Notes: generated by a model not told the origin, from the sequence alone. A DNA stretch of 64,000 nucleotides from Asanoa ferruginea (GCF_003387075.1 NZ_QUMQ01000001.1:6758001-6822000); one strand, 5' to 3'. Positions 8,859 to 18,600 are shown, counted from the first letter of the stretch. Translations and numbers: made by a program.

Positions 8859-11267
8859 GTGCTGCCTGACGAACCCGACCTGCCGATCCGCCGCGTGCTG
8901 CCCCAGGTGCGCGCGGCGCTGGACGGGCACGGCAGCGCACTGCTGGTGGCCCCGCCCGGCACCGGCAAGACCACGCTGGTGCCGCTCGACCTGGCCGGGC
9001 ACGGGCGCGTGCTCGTCGCCGAGCCGCGCCGCTTGGCCACCCGGGCGGCGGCGCGGCGGATGGCCGCGCTGGTCGGGGAGCGGGTGGGCGAGCGGGTCGG
9101 TTACGCCGTTCGGGGCGAGCGCCGCACCGGCCCGCTGACCCGGGTCGAGGTCGTCACCACCGGGTTGCTGGTCCGCCGCATGCAGCACGACCCGGCGCTC
9201 GACGGCGTCGACACGGTGATCCTCGACGAGTGCCACGAGCGGCACCTCGACTCCGACCTGGCCCTGGCGTTCTGCGTCGACGTGCGCGCCAACCTGCGGC
9301 CCGACCTGCGGTTGCTGGCCACCTCGGCGACCGCCGACACGGCCCGGCTGGGTGCGCTGCTCGGCCCGACCGTCACCGCCGACGACGCGCTGCACCCGGT
9401 CGAGGTGATCTGGGCGCCGCCGCCGAAGGTCGACCCGCCGCACGGGTTGCGGGTCGACCCGCGACTGCTCGACCACGTCGCCGCGACGACGCGCCGGGCG
9501 TTCCGCGAGCGGGACGGCGACATCCTGGTCTTCCTGCCCGGCGCCGGGGAGATCAACCGGGTCGCCGAGCGGCTCCGCGACCTGCCGGTGCACCCGCTGC
9601 TGGGCCGGCAGGACGCGGCCGAGCAGGACGCCGTGCTCCGGTCGTCGGCCGCGCGGCGGGTGGTGCTGGCCACGGCGGTCGCGGAGAGCAGCCTCACCGT
9701 GCCCGGCGTGCGGGTCGTGGTCGACGCCGGGCTGGCCCGGGTGCCCCGCACCGACTACGCCCGCGGGCTCGGTGCGCTGGTCACCGTGCCGGTCTCGAAG
9801 GCCGCCGCCGAGCAGCGCGCCGGCCGGGCCGGCCGGGAGGCGCCCGGCACCGTCTACCGTTGCTGGTCGCAGGCCGCGCAGGACCGGCTGCCGGCCCGCC
9901 CCGAGCCGGAGATCGCCGCCGCCGACTTGACCGGCTTCGCGCTCGACCTCGCGATGTGGGGTGCGCCGGGCGGCCAGGGCCTGGCCCTGCCGGATCCGCC
10001 ACCGGCCGGCCCGATGACGGTCGCGACCGAGACACTGCGGGCGCTGGGCGCGGTCGACGACGCGGGCCGGGTCACCGAGCGTGGGCGGCGGATCGCCGGG
10101 GTGGGCACCCACCCGCGACTGGCCCGGGCGCTGCTCGACGGCGCGGCGGTGGTCGGCGCTGACCGGGCCGCGGAGGTGGTCGCCCTGCTCGACCAGGAGA
10201 GCCTTTCCGACGACCTGGTCGCCGGTTGGCGGCGGGTCCGCGGTGACAGTTCCTTTCAACAGGGGGTACGCCGCCTGCGCGCCGACCTCGGCAGCGTGCG
10301 CGCTTCGCGGGGGCCACGGCTGACCGACGACCTCGCCGCGGGGCTGGTGGTCGGGCTGGCCTACCCCGAGCGGTTGGCGCGGGCGCGGGGTGCCGGCGCT
10401 ACGGCGTACCTGATGAGTGGTGGGACCGCGGCGGAGCTCGCGCCGGGTTCGGCGCTGGCGGGGGCCGAGTGGCTGGCCGTGGCGTCCGCGGACCGGCCGC
10501 CGGGGCGCGCCTCCGCCCGGGTCCGCGCCGCCGTGATCATCGACGAGGCGACCGCGCGGGAGGCCGGCGCCGCGCTGCTTACCACCGAGGAGGAGGTCGC
10601 CTGGTCCGGCGGTGACGTGGTGGCCCGCCGGGTGGAGCGGCTGGGCGCCGTGCCGCTGGTCGAACGTCCACTGTCAACACCGTCGCCGGCGCTGGTCGCT
10701 GCCGCGCTGCTCGACGGGCTGCGCCGGGAGGGCCTCGGCCTGCTGCGCTGGGGTCGGGGTGCGGTGGCGTTGCGGGAACGGCTCGCGTTCTGCCGGCAGG
10801 CGCTCGGTGAGCCGTGGCCAGACGTCAGTGACGCTGCGCTGCTCGACAACGCCGCGACCTGGCTCGGGCCGGACCTGGCCGCCGCGCGGCGGCGCGCCGA
10901 CCTGGCCCGGATCGACGTCACCGGCGCGCTGCGCCGCTTGTTGCCGTGGCAGATCGCGGGGCGGCTGGAGCAGGTGGCGCCGGAGCGGGTCGAGGGGCCG
11001 GGGGAGCGGCGGTTGCGGGTCGACTACAGCGATCCCGAGGCGCCGGTGGTGGCGTTGAAGGTGCAGGAGGCGTTCGGCTGGCGGGACACGCCGACGGTGG
11101 CCGGGGGCCGCGTACCCGTGCTGCTGCATCTGCTTTCGCCGGCCGGACGGCCGGTGGCGGTGACCCGTGACCTCGCGTCCTTCTGGCGCACCGGCTATCC
11201 GCAGGTCAGGGCCGAGCTGCGGGGCCGGTATCCACGGCACGCGTGGCCGGCCGACCCGACCGGTTGA
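8859..11267 (+). CDS. hrpB: ATP-dependent helicase HrpB
   Basis: An 802-residue DEAH-box superfamily 2 helicase. Walker A PPGTGKTT is at about residues 32-39, the DExH box is DECHE near 120, SAT motif TSATAD near 155, and motif VI is EQRAGRAGRE near 310. The C-terminal half has the HrpB-specific region, including the LLPWQIAGRLEQVAPERVEGP block. GTG start at 8859, 59 bp from the divergent caspase gene. Its cellular role in bacteria is poorly defined; RNA processing is usually presumed. Confidence 0.93.
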   Translation: MLPDEPDLPIRRVLPQVRAALDGHGSALLVAPPGTGKTTLVPLDLAGHGRVLVAEPRRLATRAAARRMAALVGERVGERVGYAVRGERRTGPLTRVEVVTTGLLVRRMQHDPALDGVDTVILDECHERHLDSDLALAFCVDVRANLRPDLRLLATSATADTARLGALLGPTVTADDALHPVEVIWAPPPKVDPPHGLRVDPRLLDHVAATTRRAFRERDGDILVFLPGAGEINRVAERLRDLPVHPLLGRQDAAEQDAVLRSSAARRVVLATAVAESSLTVPGVRVVVDAGLARVPRTDYARGLGALVTVPVSKAAAEQRAGRAGREAPGTVYRCWSQAAQDRLPARPEPEIAAADLTGFALDLAMWGAPGGQGLALPDPPPAGPMTVATETLRALGAVDDAGRVTERGRRIAGVGTHPRLARALLDGAAVVGADRAAEVVALLDQESLSDDLVAGWRRVRGDSSFQQGVRRLRADLGSVRASRGPRLTDDLAAGLVVGLAYPERLARARGAGATAYLMSGGTAAELAPGSALAGAEWLAVASADRPPGRASARVRAAVIIDEATAREAGAALLTTEEEVAWSGGDVVARRVERLGAVPLVERPLSTPSPALVAAALLDGLRREGLGLLRWGRGAVALRERLAFCRQALGEPWPDVSDAALLDNAATWLGPDLAAARRRADLARIDVTGALRRLLPWQIAGRLEQVAPERVEGPGERRLRVDYSDPEAPVVALKVQEAFGWRDTPTVAGGRVPVLLHLLSPAGRPVAVTRDLASFWRTGYPQVRAELRGRYPRHAWPADPTG

Positions 11268-11340
11268 TCTTCCACGCTGGAATTTGTCGGTGGGCGGTGC
11301 GAGGATCGCCGTGCTTGTCGTTCTCACGAGGAGGCCGCCC

Positions 11341-12738
11341 GTGCCGTCTGTCCTGTCACGACGCGCCGCGACCGGCGTGCTAGCCGCGCTGACGACGCTC
11401 GCGATCGCCACGCCGGCCGCCGCCACCGGCGGCTCGACGGTCGGTTCGCCCGGCCTGGGCGACCCTTACTTCCCGCTCGCCGGCAACGGGGGCTACGACG
11501 TCAAGCACTACTCGCTCGACCTCGACTACACGCGCGCCGACAACCACCTCGGCGGCAGCGCCGTGATCACCGCGCGGGCCACCCAGAATTTGAGCCGGTT
11601 CGACCTCGACCTGCGCGGCTTCGCCATCAGCTCGCTGCGGGTCGACGGGGCCCCGGCCCGGTTCACCCGTGACGGCCAGGAGCTGGTCATCACGCCCAAG
11701 CACACGCTGCGCGCCGGTCGGTCGTTCACCGTGCGGGTCGACTACGCGGGCGAGCCGACCGAGGTGATCGACCCCGACGGCAGCAGCGAGGGCTGGGTGA
11801 CCACCGGAGACGGCGCGTTCGTGGTCAACGAGCCGCAGGGTTCGCCGGGCTGGTTCCCGGCCAACGACAACCCGCGCGACAAGGCGACCTACGACATCGC
11901 GATCACCGTGCCCAAGGGGATCACCGCGATCGGCAACGGCAGGCTGGTCTCCAAGCGCGACCACAAGGGCAAGACCACCTGGCGGTGGCGGGAAGACTCG
12001 CCGATGGCGACCTACCTCGCGACCGCGACCAACGGCGTGTTCGAGCTGCGGGTCAGCAAGGTCGGCAAGATCCCGCTCTACCACGCGGTCGACCCGGCCG
12101 AGGTGCCGAAGGGCGCGTTCGACCTCCTCGGCGCCGAGGCCGAGGTGATCACCTTCTTCTCCGGCCTCTACGGTCCCTACCCGTTCAGCAGCGGCGGCGG
12201 CGTCGTCGACAACGCGCCCGAGGTGGGCTACGCGCTCGAGTCGCAGACCAAGTCGCAATACGACCAGACCCCCGACGCGTCCACCGTGGTCCACGAGATC
12301 TCCCACCAGTGGTTCGGCGACAGCATCAGCCTGACCTCCTGGCAGGACATCTGGCTCAACGAGGGCTTCGCGGCGTTCTCCGAGTGGATCTACGCGGAGA
12401 AGCACGGCGGCGAGACCGCGCAGCAGGCGTTCGACGCCTCGTTCGCCCGCTCGGCCACGAGCAGCTTCTGGCGCCGCCCGCCGGCCAACGTCGGCGGCCC
12501 GGAGTTCATGTTCGGCAGCGCGGTCTACGACCGCGGCGCGATGACGCTGCAGGCCCTGCGGGTCAAGATCGGCGACCGGGCGTTCTTCGGTCTGCTCCGC
12601 GACTGGTATGCCAAGAACCGCAACGGCAACGTCACCACCGCCGACTTCGTGAAGCTGGCCGAGAAGCGCGGCGGCCAGCAGTTGGACGCTTTCTTCGACA
12701 CCTGGCTCTACCAGCCCGTCAAACCGACCACCTGGTGA
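11341..12738 (+). CDS. Secreted M1-family metallopeptidase
   Basis: A 465-residue zinc aminopeptidase-like protein. The GTG at 11341, preceded by an AGGAGG-like site (11330-11335), gives VPSVLSRRAATGVLAAL and an A-x-A cleavage site, so it is exported. The zinc motif HEISH (H318, E319, H322) is followed 18 residues later by E341 in WLNEGFAAF, the M1 signature HExxH-x18-E. The exopeptidase GxMEN-type motif is replaced by GYALESQ. The C-terminal ERAP-like domain is missing, so this is the short actinobacterial form. The stop overlaps the next gene (GTGA, 12735-12738). Frames extending upstream to 11167 overlap hrpB and are not needed. Confidence 0.92.
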   Translation: MPSVLSRRAATGVLAALTTLAIATPAAATGGSTVGSPGLGDPYFPLAGNGGYDVKHYSLDLDYTRADNHLGGSAVITARATQNLSRFDLDLRGFAISSLRVDGAPARFTRDGQELVITPKHTLRAGRSFTVRVDYAGEPTEVIDPDGSSEGWVTTGDGAFVVNEPQGSPGWFPANDNPRDKATYDIAITVPKGITAIGNGRLVSKRDHKGKTTWRWREDSPMATYLATATNGVFELRVSKVGKIPLYHAVDPAEVPKGAFDLLGAEAEVITFFSGLYGPYPFSSGGGVVDNAPEVGYALESQTKSQYDQTPDASTVVHEISHQWFGDSISLTSWQDIWLNEGFAAFSEWIYAEKHGGETAQQAFDASFARSATSSFWRRPPANVGGPEFMFGSAVYDRGAMTLQALRVKIGDRAFFGLLRDWYAKNRNGNVTTADFVKLAEKRGGQQLDAFFDTWLYQPVKPTTW

Positions 12739-13757
12739 GCCCGCCGCTCCTCGGCGCCGCGCTCCCGGTGATCGCGGCGCCGATGGCCGGCGGCGCCGGC
12801 ACACCCGACCTGGCGATCGCCGCCGGCCGGGCGGGCTCCTTCGGCTTCGTGGCGGCCGGCTACCAGCCGGCGGCGGCGTTCGCGGCCGACCTCGCGACGG
12901 TCGCCGCGGCGGGGGTGCCGTTCGGCGTCAACCTGTTCGCGCCCAACCCGGTCGCGGTCGACCCCACCGCCTACCGCGACTACGCGCTGCTGCTCGACGC
13001 CGAGGCGACCCGTTTCGGCGTGCCGCTGCCGGCCACCCCGGTCGAAGACGACGACGACTGGTCGGCGAAGGTCGACGTGCTGCGCGCCCACCAGGTGCCG
13101 CTGATCAGCTTCACGTTCGGCCTGCCACCGACCGCCGACGTGGCTCTGTTGCGGTCGACCGGCGCGCTGCTGGCGCAGACGGTGACGTCGGTGGCCGAGG
13201 CCCGCGCGGCGGCCTCGGCCGGCATGGACGTGCTGGTTGTCCAGGCGTCTGGCGCCGGCGGTCATTCGGGGACGTTCACTCCTGAGGTGCCCGTGCCCGA
13301 GGTAGCGCTGCCGTCGCTCGTGGCGGCCGTCTCGGCGGCGGTCTCCCTGCCGGTGCTCGCGGCCGGCGGGGTCGGCACGGCCGCGGATGTCACCGCGGCG
13401 CTTGGTGCGGGTGCGTCGCTGGTCGCGGTCGGGACGGCATTGCTGCGGGCTAGAGAGGCCGGCACCGCTGCGCCACACCGCGCTGCGCTGGTTGACCCGC
13501 GGCGGACGCAGACTGTGGTTACCCGCGCTTTCACGGGTCGCCCGGCGCGCGGGCTGCGCAATACCTTCACCGACCGCTACAGCGAGGCGGCGCCGCTCGG
13601 CTACCCGGCGCTGCACCACCTGACGCGCCCGATCCGCCGGGCAGCGGCAGCCGCCGGCGACCCGGAGCCCTTGCACCTGTGGGCCGGCACCGGCTACCGG
13701 CACGCCACGGACGACCCTGCGGCCGCGATCCTCACCCGGCTGAGCGCCGGAGCCTGA
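12735..13757 (+). CDS. Nitronate monooxygenase (FMN, TIM barrel)
   Basis: A 340-residue member of the nitronate monooxygenase/2-nitropropane dioxygenase family. The N-terminal IAAPMAGGAGTPDLA is the FMN-phosphate entry motif. GVNLFAPNP, ASGAGGHSG (with the probable active-site His) and LAAGGVGTAADV follow in the order seen in the family. It oxidises alkyl nitronates and may detoxify propionate-3-nitronate. The GTG at 12735 overlaps the M1 peptidase stop by four bases, so the two are translationally coupled despite unrelated functions. Confidence 0.88.
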   Translation: MSPPLLGAALPVIAAPMAGGAGTPDLAIAAGRAGSFGFVAAGYQPAAAFAADLATVAAAGVPFGVNLFAPNPVAVDPTAYRDYALLLDAEATRFGVPLPATPVEDDDDWSAKVDVLRAHQVPLISFTFGLPPTADVALLRSTGALLAQTVTSVAEARAAASAGMDVLVVQASGAGGHSGTFTPEVPVPEVALPSLVAAVSAAVSLPVLAAGGVGTAADVTAALGAGASLVAVGTALLRAREAGTAAPHRAALVDPRRTQTVVTRAFTGRPARGLRNTFTDRYSEAAPLGYPALHHLTRPIRRAAAAAGDPEPLHLWAGTGYRHATDDPAAAILTRLSAGA

Positions 13758-13780
13758 GGGCTCCGACCCCGCCGCGCGGC

Positions 13781-13978
13781 GCTGCGGGCTGTAGGCGTCC
13801 TGCCGGGCTGCGGCGCTGGCACTTGAGGGTTCTTTCAGCGCCCGCCGGGGCTGCGGGCCGTAGGTGTCTGCCTGGCTTGCCGCCGGTGTCTCAGGGTGCT
13901 TTCGGCGCCGCGCCGGGTGCGCGGGCCGTGGGCGGCTTGGCGCCGGCGCGTGGCTCCTCGAAGGGCCTGGCGGCGGGG
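13781..13978. repeat. Degenerate tandem repeat, about 69-bp period
   Basis: The 262 bp between the nitronate monooxygenase and the kinase contain two well-aligned units (about 13781-13849 and 13850-13917). Each starts GCTGCGGGCYGTAGG, shows GGGTTCTTTC or GGGTGCTTTC about 47 bp in, and ends GCGCCGGG-like. A third, weaker unit follows to about 13978. No gene, tRNA or terminator with a T tract was seen here. The region likely also holds the kinase promoter. Confidence 0.6.
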
Positions 13979-14019
13979 CTGGGGTTTCCGCGTTCGCGCA
14001 GGTGGGTAGCTATGCGGCG

Positions 14020-14967
14020 ATGGATAGCGATGGCATGCGGCTGCTCAACGACCGCTATCGGCTGGAGCAGCGGATCGCTGTCGGTGGGGTCTCCGAGGTG
14101 TGGCGCGGCCACGACGAGACGCTTGGCCGCCCGGTCGCGGTCAAGATGATCGTTTCGGGATCGCCGGACGACGTGGTGAGCGAGGCACGCTCGGGCGCCG
14201 CGCTGGCTCACCCCAACATCGCCGAAGTGTTCGACATCGGTGTCTGGCGGACGCCGTCGGGCCAGACGCTGCGTTACATCGTGATGGAGTACGCCGAGGG
14301 CGAGACCCTCGCCCACCACCTGCGCGCCGGGCCGCTCGACTGGCGGATCGCGACCCGGGTCTGCGCCGAGGTCAGTGCGGCGCTTGCCGCCGCCCACCTG
14401 ACCGGCCTGGTCCACCGCGACATCAAGCCGGCCAATGTGGTGCTGACGCCCTACGGCGCCAAGGTTCTTGACTTCGGCATCTCCATCATGGCAGGCAGCC
14501 ACGACCGCCTGCCAGACGGCACGATCCTCGGCACGCCGGCCTTCATGCCTCCGGAACGCTTCCACGGCCTCCCCGCCGCCCCGGCCAGCGACATGTACGC
14601 CCTCGGCGTCCTCCTCTACCTCTGCCTCACCGGCAACCTGCCCTTCGCACCACGATCGCTGGGCGACCACCGCATCGCCGCGCCCGAGACGGAACCGGCC
14701 CGCCTGCCACCGATCAAAGACCTCCCGCACGAGGTCGCCGACGTCTACCTGGCCTGCCTCGACCCCGACCCGGACGCCCGCCCCAGCAGCTTCGCGGCGG
14801 CGGCGTTGCTGGCCGAGGTCGTCGACGCCCGGGTGCAGCTACCGCCGGTCTCACCGCCGCCGGCGATCGACGTACCCGAGGAAGAGGTTTCGCCCTGGAC
14901 CCGAGCGGCGGCCGAGGCCGCGACCGGCGTGGCAACCTCCGATGTGGTCGGTCGGCACCGGGCGTGA
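14020..14967 (+). CDS. Soluble serine/threonine protein kinase
   Basis: A 315-residue Hanks-type kinase. The glycine loop IAVGGVSEVWRG (residues 19-30), VAVK (K42), catalytic HRDIKPANV (H132, D134) and DFG (151-153) are all intact. The C-terminal extension after the kinase lobe is short and proline/glutamate-rich, with no transmembrane helix or PASTA repeat, so this is a cytoplasmic kinase unlike PknA/PknB. The ATG at 14020 is used because earlier in-frame codons encode a cysteine/glycine-rich sequence typical of non-coding DNA; MRLLNDRY at 14035 is an alternative. The stop overlaps a possible GTG start of the following GNAT gene. Confidence 0.9.
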   Translation: MDSDGMRLLNDRYRLEQRIAVGGVSEVWRGHDETLGRPVAVKMIVSGSPDDVVSEARSGAALAHPNIAEVFDIGVWRTPSGQTLRYIVMEYAEGETLAHHLRAGPLDWRIATRVCAEVSAALAAAHLTGLVHRDIKPANVVLTPYGAKVLDFGISIMAGSHDRLPDGTILGTPAFMPPERFHGLPAAPASDMYALGVLLYLCLTGNLPFAPRSLGDHRIAAPETEPARLPPIKDLPHEVADVYLACLDPDPDARPSSFAAAALLAEVVDARVQLPPVSPPPAIDVPEEEVSPWTRAAAEAATGVATSDVVGRHRA

Positions 14968-15017
14968 CCGACCGCATATGGCTTGGAAGCGCCGCTCAGG
15001 TGGCTCAGGATGGGCTG

Positions 15018-15572
15018 GTGTCAGATCTCGGGGGTGCCGTCGCCACTGCTCGGCTGCTGCTGAGCAAGCCGACCTCGGATGACCTGCCGGACCTGTTCGC
15101 GCTCTACTCCGACCCGGTGGTCTGGGGTCCCGACCCGGTGAGCCGCCACGACACCGTCGCGCAGACCGAGGCCCTGCTCGGCAACTGGCTGGCGGGCTGG
15201 GAGCGCGACGGGCTCGGCATGTGGATCTGTCACCTCTCCGACGGCACGTTCGTCGGGATCGGTGGCTGCGCGGTCCGGCACGGCGTCGCGTGGAACCTCG
15301 GCTTCCGCCTGGTGCCGACGTTCTGGGGGCAGGGCTACGCACAGGAGGTCTCCGTGGCGGCGCTGGCCGCGGCCCGCGAGCGGCGGCCGGACCTGCCGCT
15401 GACGGCCTACGTGGTGGAGAACAACGAGCGGTCCCGGCGGAGCGTCGAGCGCCTCGGGCTCGACCTGGTGTGGCGCGGCCCCGACGAAGGCAACCCCGAC
15501 CCCGGCGCGGTGAGGCTGATCTTCAGCGATCGGCCGCTGTCCGCGGAGACGACGCGCGTGCTCGCCGGATGA
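15018..15572 (+). CDS. GNAT family N-acetyltransferase (RimJ/RimL-like)
   Basis: A 184-residue acetyltransferase resembling the RimJ/RimL branch: TARLLLSKPTSDDLPDL at the start, LGFRLVPTFWGQGYAQEV for acetyl-CoA binding, and NERSRRSVERLGL near the end. The GTG at 15018 has AGGA 7 bp upstream and gives the normal family N-terminus. An upstream GTG at 14964 overlaps the kinase stop (GTGA) and would add 18 residues. Either way the gene follows the kinase directly and is probably co-transcribed. Confidence 0.85.
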   Translation: MSDLGGAVATARLLLSKPTSDDLPDLFALYSDPVVWGPDPVSRHDTVAQTEALLGNWLAGWERDGLGMWICHLSDGTFVGIGGCAVRHGVAWNLGFRLVPTFWGQGYAQEVSVAALAAARERRPDLPLTAYVVENNERSRRSVERLGLDLVWRGPDEGNPDPGAVRLIFSDRPLSAETTRVLAG

Positions 15573-15576
15573 CGGC

Positions 15577-17550
15577 TCACTCCCGCCGGAAAACCACGAC
15601 CAGCACCCGGAGCACCAGGACCACGGCGACGATGAGCAGGCCGTAGCCGAGCAGCGGGAAGAGCCCGACCGTGCTGCCGACCCGCGGTCCGTCGCCGGCG
15701 CTGAGCAGCACCACCGCGATCACGCCGGCCGCCGCACCGATGATCGTCAGCAGCGCCTGGTGTACGAGCCCCGTGACCAGCCGGCGGTCCTGGTCGTCGG
15801 CGAAGAGCCGCACGTTGACCCGCAGGCGCCCGTGTTCGAGTGCGTCGCCGATCCGGTCGATCCGGCGTGGCAACCGGCGCAGCACCGGCAGCAGTTCCGC
15901 CAGTTCGTCTTCCAGCGAACCGCGCAGCCGCTCCGGGCCGAGCGCCTCGGCGATCCGCCGGCTGCCGGCCGCGCGCGCGTGCGCCACGAGGTCGAAGCCG
16001 GGGCGGACCAGGCCGAGCGTGCCCTCTAGCGTCGCGAATGCGCGGAACACGGCGGCGACGGCCGGTGGCACCCGCAGGCCGTATGAGGTGAAGGTGCGCA
16101 GCAGCGCCGGCACGGCCGCCGCGCCCGCGGTGCTGCCGGGGCCGGCGTAGCGGACGAGCAGCGCGCCGATCGCCCGTTGCAGCTCGCGCTCGTCGATCTC
16201 CTCCGGCCGGTCGACGACCTGGAGCAGGGCGTCGCTTGCGGCGACCGAGTCGCCGCGGCCCAGGGCGCCGAGTAGCTGGCCGATGCCGGCCCGGGTCGCC
16301 GCGTCGAGCCGGCCGACCGAGCCGAGGTCGAGCACGCTGAGCGAGCCCTCGTCGGTGACCAGCACGTTGCCCGGGTGCAGGTCGACGTGGAAGATCCCGT
16401 GTACGAGCACCTGGTCGAGCATCGTGTCGACCAGGCCGGCCGCGATCTCGGCCCGACGCTCGTCGCCGAGCCGGTCGAGCGCCGCGGTGGCGGCGCCCAG
16501 CGGTGTGCCGCTCATCCGGTCCATCACCAGCACCCGTTCGGAGCTGAGCTCGGGGTGCGGTGCCGGCACGCCGACGCCCCGGTTGGGCGAGCTGGCCAGC
16601 GCCGCCGCCATCGCCTGGAGGTTGTCGCGTTCCACCGTGAAGTCGAGTTCCTCGCGCAGCGCCGCGGCGAAGCCGTCGGCCAGCGCGCGCAGGCCCAGCG
16701 GGCGGCCCCACGACGTGCGTTCCTCGAGCGTGCCGGCCAACCGGAGCAGGATGTCGACGTCGCGCTCGACCACCGCCGCGATGCCGGGGCGGCGGACCTT
16801 GACCACGACCTCGGTGCCGTCGGCCAGCCGGGCGGCGTGCACCTGCGCCACCGACGCGGCGGCGAGCGGCTCCTGGTCGAAGGCGGCGAACGCGTCCTGC
16901 ACCGGTCGCCCCAGCTCGGCCGAGAGCACGGCGGCGACCTCGTCCCACGGCACCGGCGTGGCTCGGTCCTGCAGGACGGTCAGCTCGTCGGCGATCTCGG
17001 CGGGCAGCAGGTCGCGCCGGGCCGAGAGCAACTGGCCCAGCTTCACGAACGTCACGCCGCCCTCGTCGAGCGCCGCCCGCAACGAGCGGCCGAGCCGCCG
17101 GCGCGCGGCGGCCGACGAGGGGCCGGGCGCCGGGCGGCCGCGCAGGAACCGGCCGAGGCCGTGCCGCAGCACGATCCGCACGATCGTCGCGTAGCGCCGG
17201 CTGCGGCCGATCCGCCGGCGGGTGCCGCGCCACAGCTCGAACGGGCCGGGCAGCGAACCCGTCGGCAGCAGTACTTCGAGGATCACCAGCGCCGCCATCG
17301 CCAGCAGGGCCGACACGACGATCGACAGGATGCCCAGGAGCACCACCTCGCCGCCGCTGACGGTGCTCGGGTCGGGCGGCGCGAGCGCGCCCAGGATCGG
17401 GGTGGCGACCAACACGGCGAGCAGGGCGGCCAGCAGCGTGCGCACGGGACCGACCCGGACGCCGAGCAGGCGCCGGATGACCGCGGCGAACAGCAGCACC
17501 GTCACGACCATCGTGGGCACGAACAGCAGGACAGCGACCGTGGTCTCCAC
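15577..17550 (-). CDS. ABC1/UbiB (AarF) family atypical kinase
   Basis: A 657-residue membrane protein. About three hydrophobic segments precede the kinase domain and two follow it near the C-terminus. ABC1 landmarks are present: FVKLGQLLSARRDLLP (K-x-GQ motif, residues 168-183), AAASVAQVHAA (alanine-rich nucleotide loop, 230-240), VVVKVRRPG, and HVDLHPGNVL with LDLGSVG for metal binding. In other bacteria UbiB supports ubiquinone synthesis; actinobacteria use menaquinone, so its role here is probably in isoprenoid lipid handling. It lies 30 bp downstream of the LacI gene. Confidence 0.92.
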   Translation of the reverse strand: METTVAVLLFVPTMVVTVLLFAAVIRRLLGVRVGPVRTLLAALLAVLVATPILGALAPPDPSTVSGGEVVLLGILSIVVSALLAMAALVILEVLLPTGSLPGPFELWRGTRRRIGRSRRYATIVRIVLRHGLGRFLRGRPAPGPSSAAARRRLGRSLRAALDEGGVTFVKLGQLLSARRDLLPAEIADELTVLQDRATPVPWDEVAAVLSAELGRPVQDAFAAFDQEPLAAASVAQVHAARLADGTEVVVKVRRPGIAAVVERDVDILLRLAGTLEERTSWGRPLGLRALADGFAAALREELDFTVERDNLQAMAAALASSPNRGVGVPAPHPELSSERVLVMDRMSGTPLGAATAALDRLGDERRAEIAAGLVDTMLDQVLVHGIFHVDLHPGNVLVTDEGSLSVLDLGSVGRLDAATRAGIGQLLGALGRGDSVAASDALLQVVDRPEEIDERELQRAIGALLVRYAGPGSTAGAAAVPALLRTFTSYGLRVPPAVAAVFRAFATLEGTLGLVRPGFDLVAHARAAGSRRIAEALGPERLRGSLEDELAELLPVLRRLPRRIDRIGDALEHGRLRVNVRLFADDQDRRLVTGLVHQALLTIIGAAAGVIAVVLLSAGDGPRVGSTVGLFPLLGYGLLIVAVVLVLRVLVVVFRRE

Positions 17551-17580
17551 GATGAGCGACGATAACCGCGCCGCGCCGAT

Positions 17581-18600
17581 CTAGCTGTCCGGTGCCGCGG
17601 TGCTGCCGCGCACGACCAGGTGGGTGGCCAGCTCGATCCGGGTCGACTCCAACCGCTCGCCGTTGACGATGCGCAGCAGGGTGCGGGCCGCGGCCACCCC
17701 CATCTCGTGCAACGGCTGCCGCACCGTCGTCATCGGCGGCGCGGTCCACTCGGCGAAGTTGAGGTCGTCGAAGCCGACCACGCTGACGTCGCCCGGGATG
17801 GTCAGGCCCGCCCTGCGGACCGCCTCGTAGACGCCGGTCGCCTGCTGGTCACTGCCGGCGAAGATGGCCGTCGGCGGCGACGGCAGAGCCAATAGCAGCT
17901 GGGCGCCGCGCAGGCCGCCCTCGTGCATGAAGTTGCCGTAGCGGATGAGTTGCCGGTCGGTCGGCAGGCCGGCCGACTCCAGCGCGGCCCGGTAGCCGGC
18001 GATCCGGGCCCGGGTGCACTGCAACCGCTCCGGGCCGCCGATCGCCCCGATCCGGCGGTGACCGAGCGAGATTAGGTGCTCGGCCGCCACGTAGCCGCCC
18101 GCGAAGTTGGTCGCGCCGATCGACGCCACGTCCGGCGGTGGCTGGTCGACCCCGTCGACGACCACGATCGGCAGGCCGCGCCGGTCGAGGTCGGCCCGCT
18201 GCCGCTCGGTCAGCTCCGACAGCACCAGGATCGCGCCCTGCGAGCCGCGGGCCAGCGCCGAGTCGACCCAGCGGCGGGTCAGCGACTGGCGATTGTGGAC
18301 GGTGGAGACGACCAACGCGTGGCCGGCGGCCTCCAGCACCTCCTCGACGCCGGAGAGGATCTCCAGGCCCCAGACGCTGTCGAGGTCGTTGATCACCAGG
18401 TCGACCAGGTCGCTGCCGCGGCCGGCCCGGCGCACCGCGCGCGGGCGGCGGTAGCCGCGCTCGGCCAGCAGCCGTTCGACCCGGCTGCGGGTCGCGGCCG
18501 ACACGTCGGTGTGTCCATTGAGCACCTTGGACACTGTGGAGATCGCGACGTTGGCTTCCTTGGCGATCTCCGCCATGGTCGGTCGCCCGGTGGCTGCCAT
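17581..18600 (-). CDS. LacI family transcriptional regulator
   Basis: A 339-residue repressor with an N-terminal helix-turn-helix (MAEIAKEANVAISTVSKVLNG, residues 9-29), a hinge helix region, and a periplasmic-binding-protein-like sugar-sensing domain ending in the usual TTVRQPLHEMG segment. Start placed at ATG 18600; a longer frame to 18642 is possible but begins with an atypical sequence. A TTTCGAAA palindrome lies just upstream. No sugar transporter or glycosidase is adjacent; the downstream partner is the ABC1 kinase. Its regulon cannot be told from the context. Confidence 0.9.
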   Translation of the reverse strand: MAATGRPTMAEIAKEANVAISTVSKVLNGHTDVSAATRSRVERLLAERGYRRPRAVRRAGRGSDLVDLVINDLDSVWGLEILSGVEEVLEAAGHALVVSTVHNRQSLTRRWVDSALARGSQGAILVLSELTERQRADLDRRGLPIVVVDGVDQPPPDVASIGATNFAGGYVAAEHLISLGHRRIGAIGGPERLQCTRARIAGYRAALESAGLPTDRQLIRYGNFMHEGGLRGAQLLLALPSPPTAIFAGSDQQATGVYEAVRRAGLTIPGDVSVVGFDDLNFAEWTAPPMTTVRQPLHEMGVAAARTLLRIVNGERLESTRIELATHLVVRGSTAAPDS

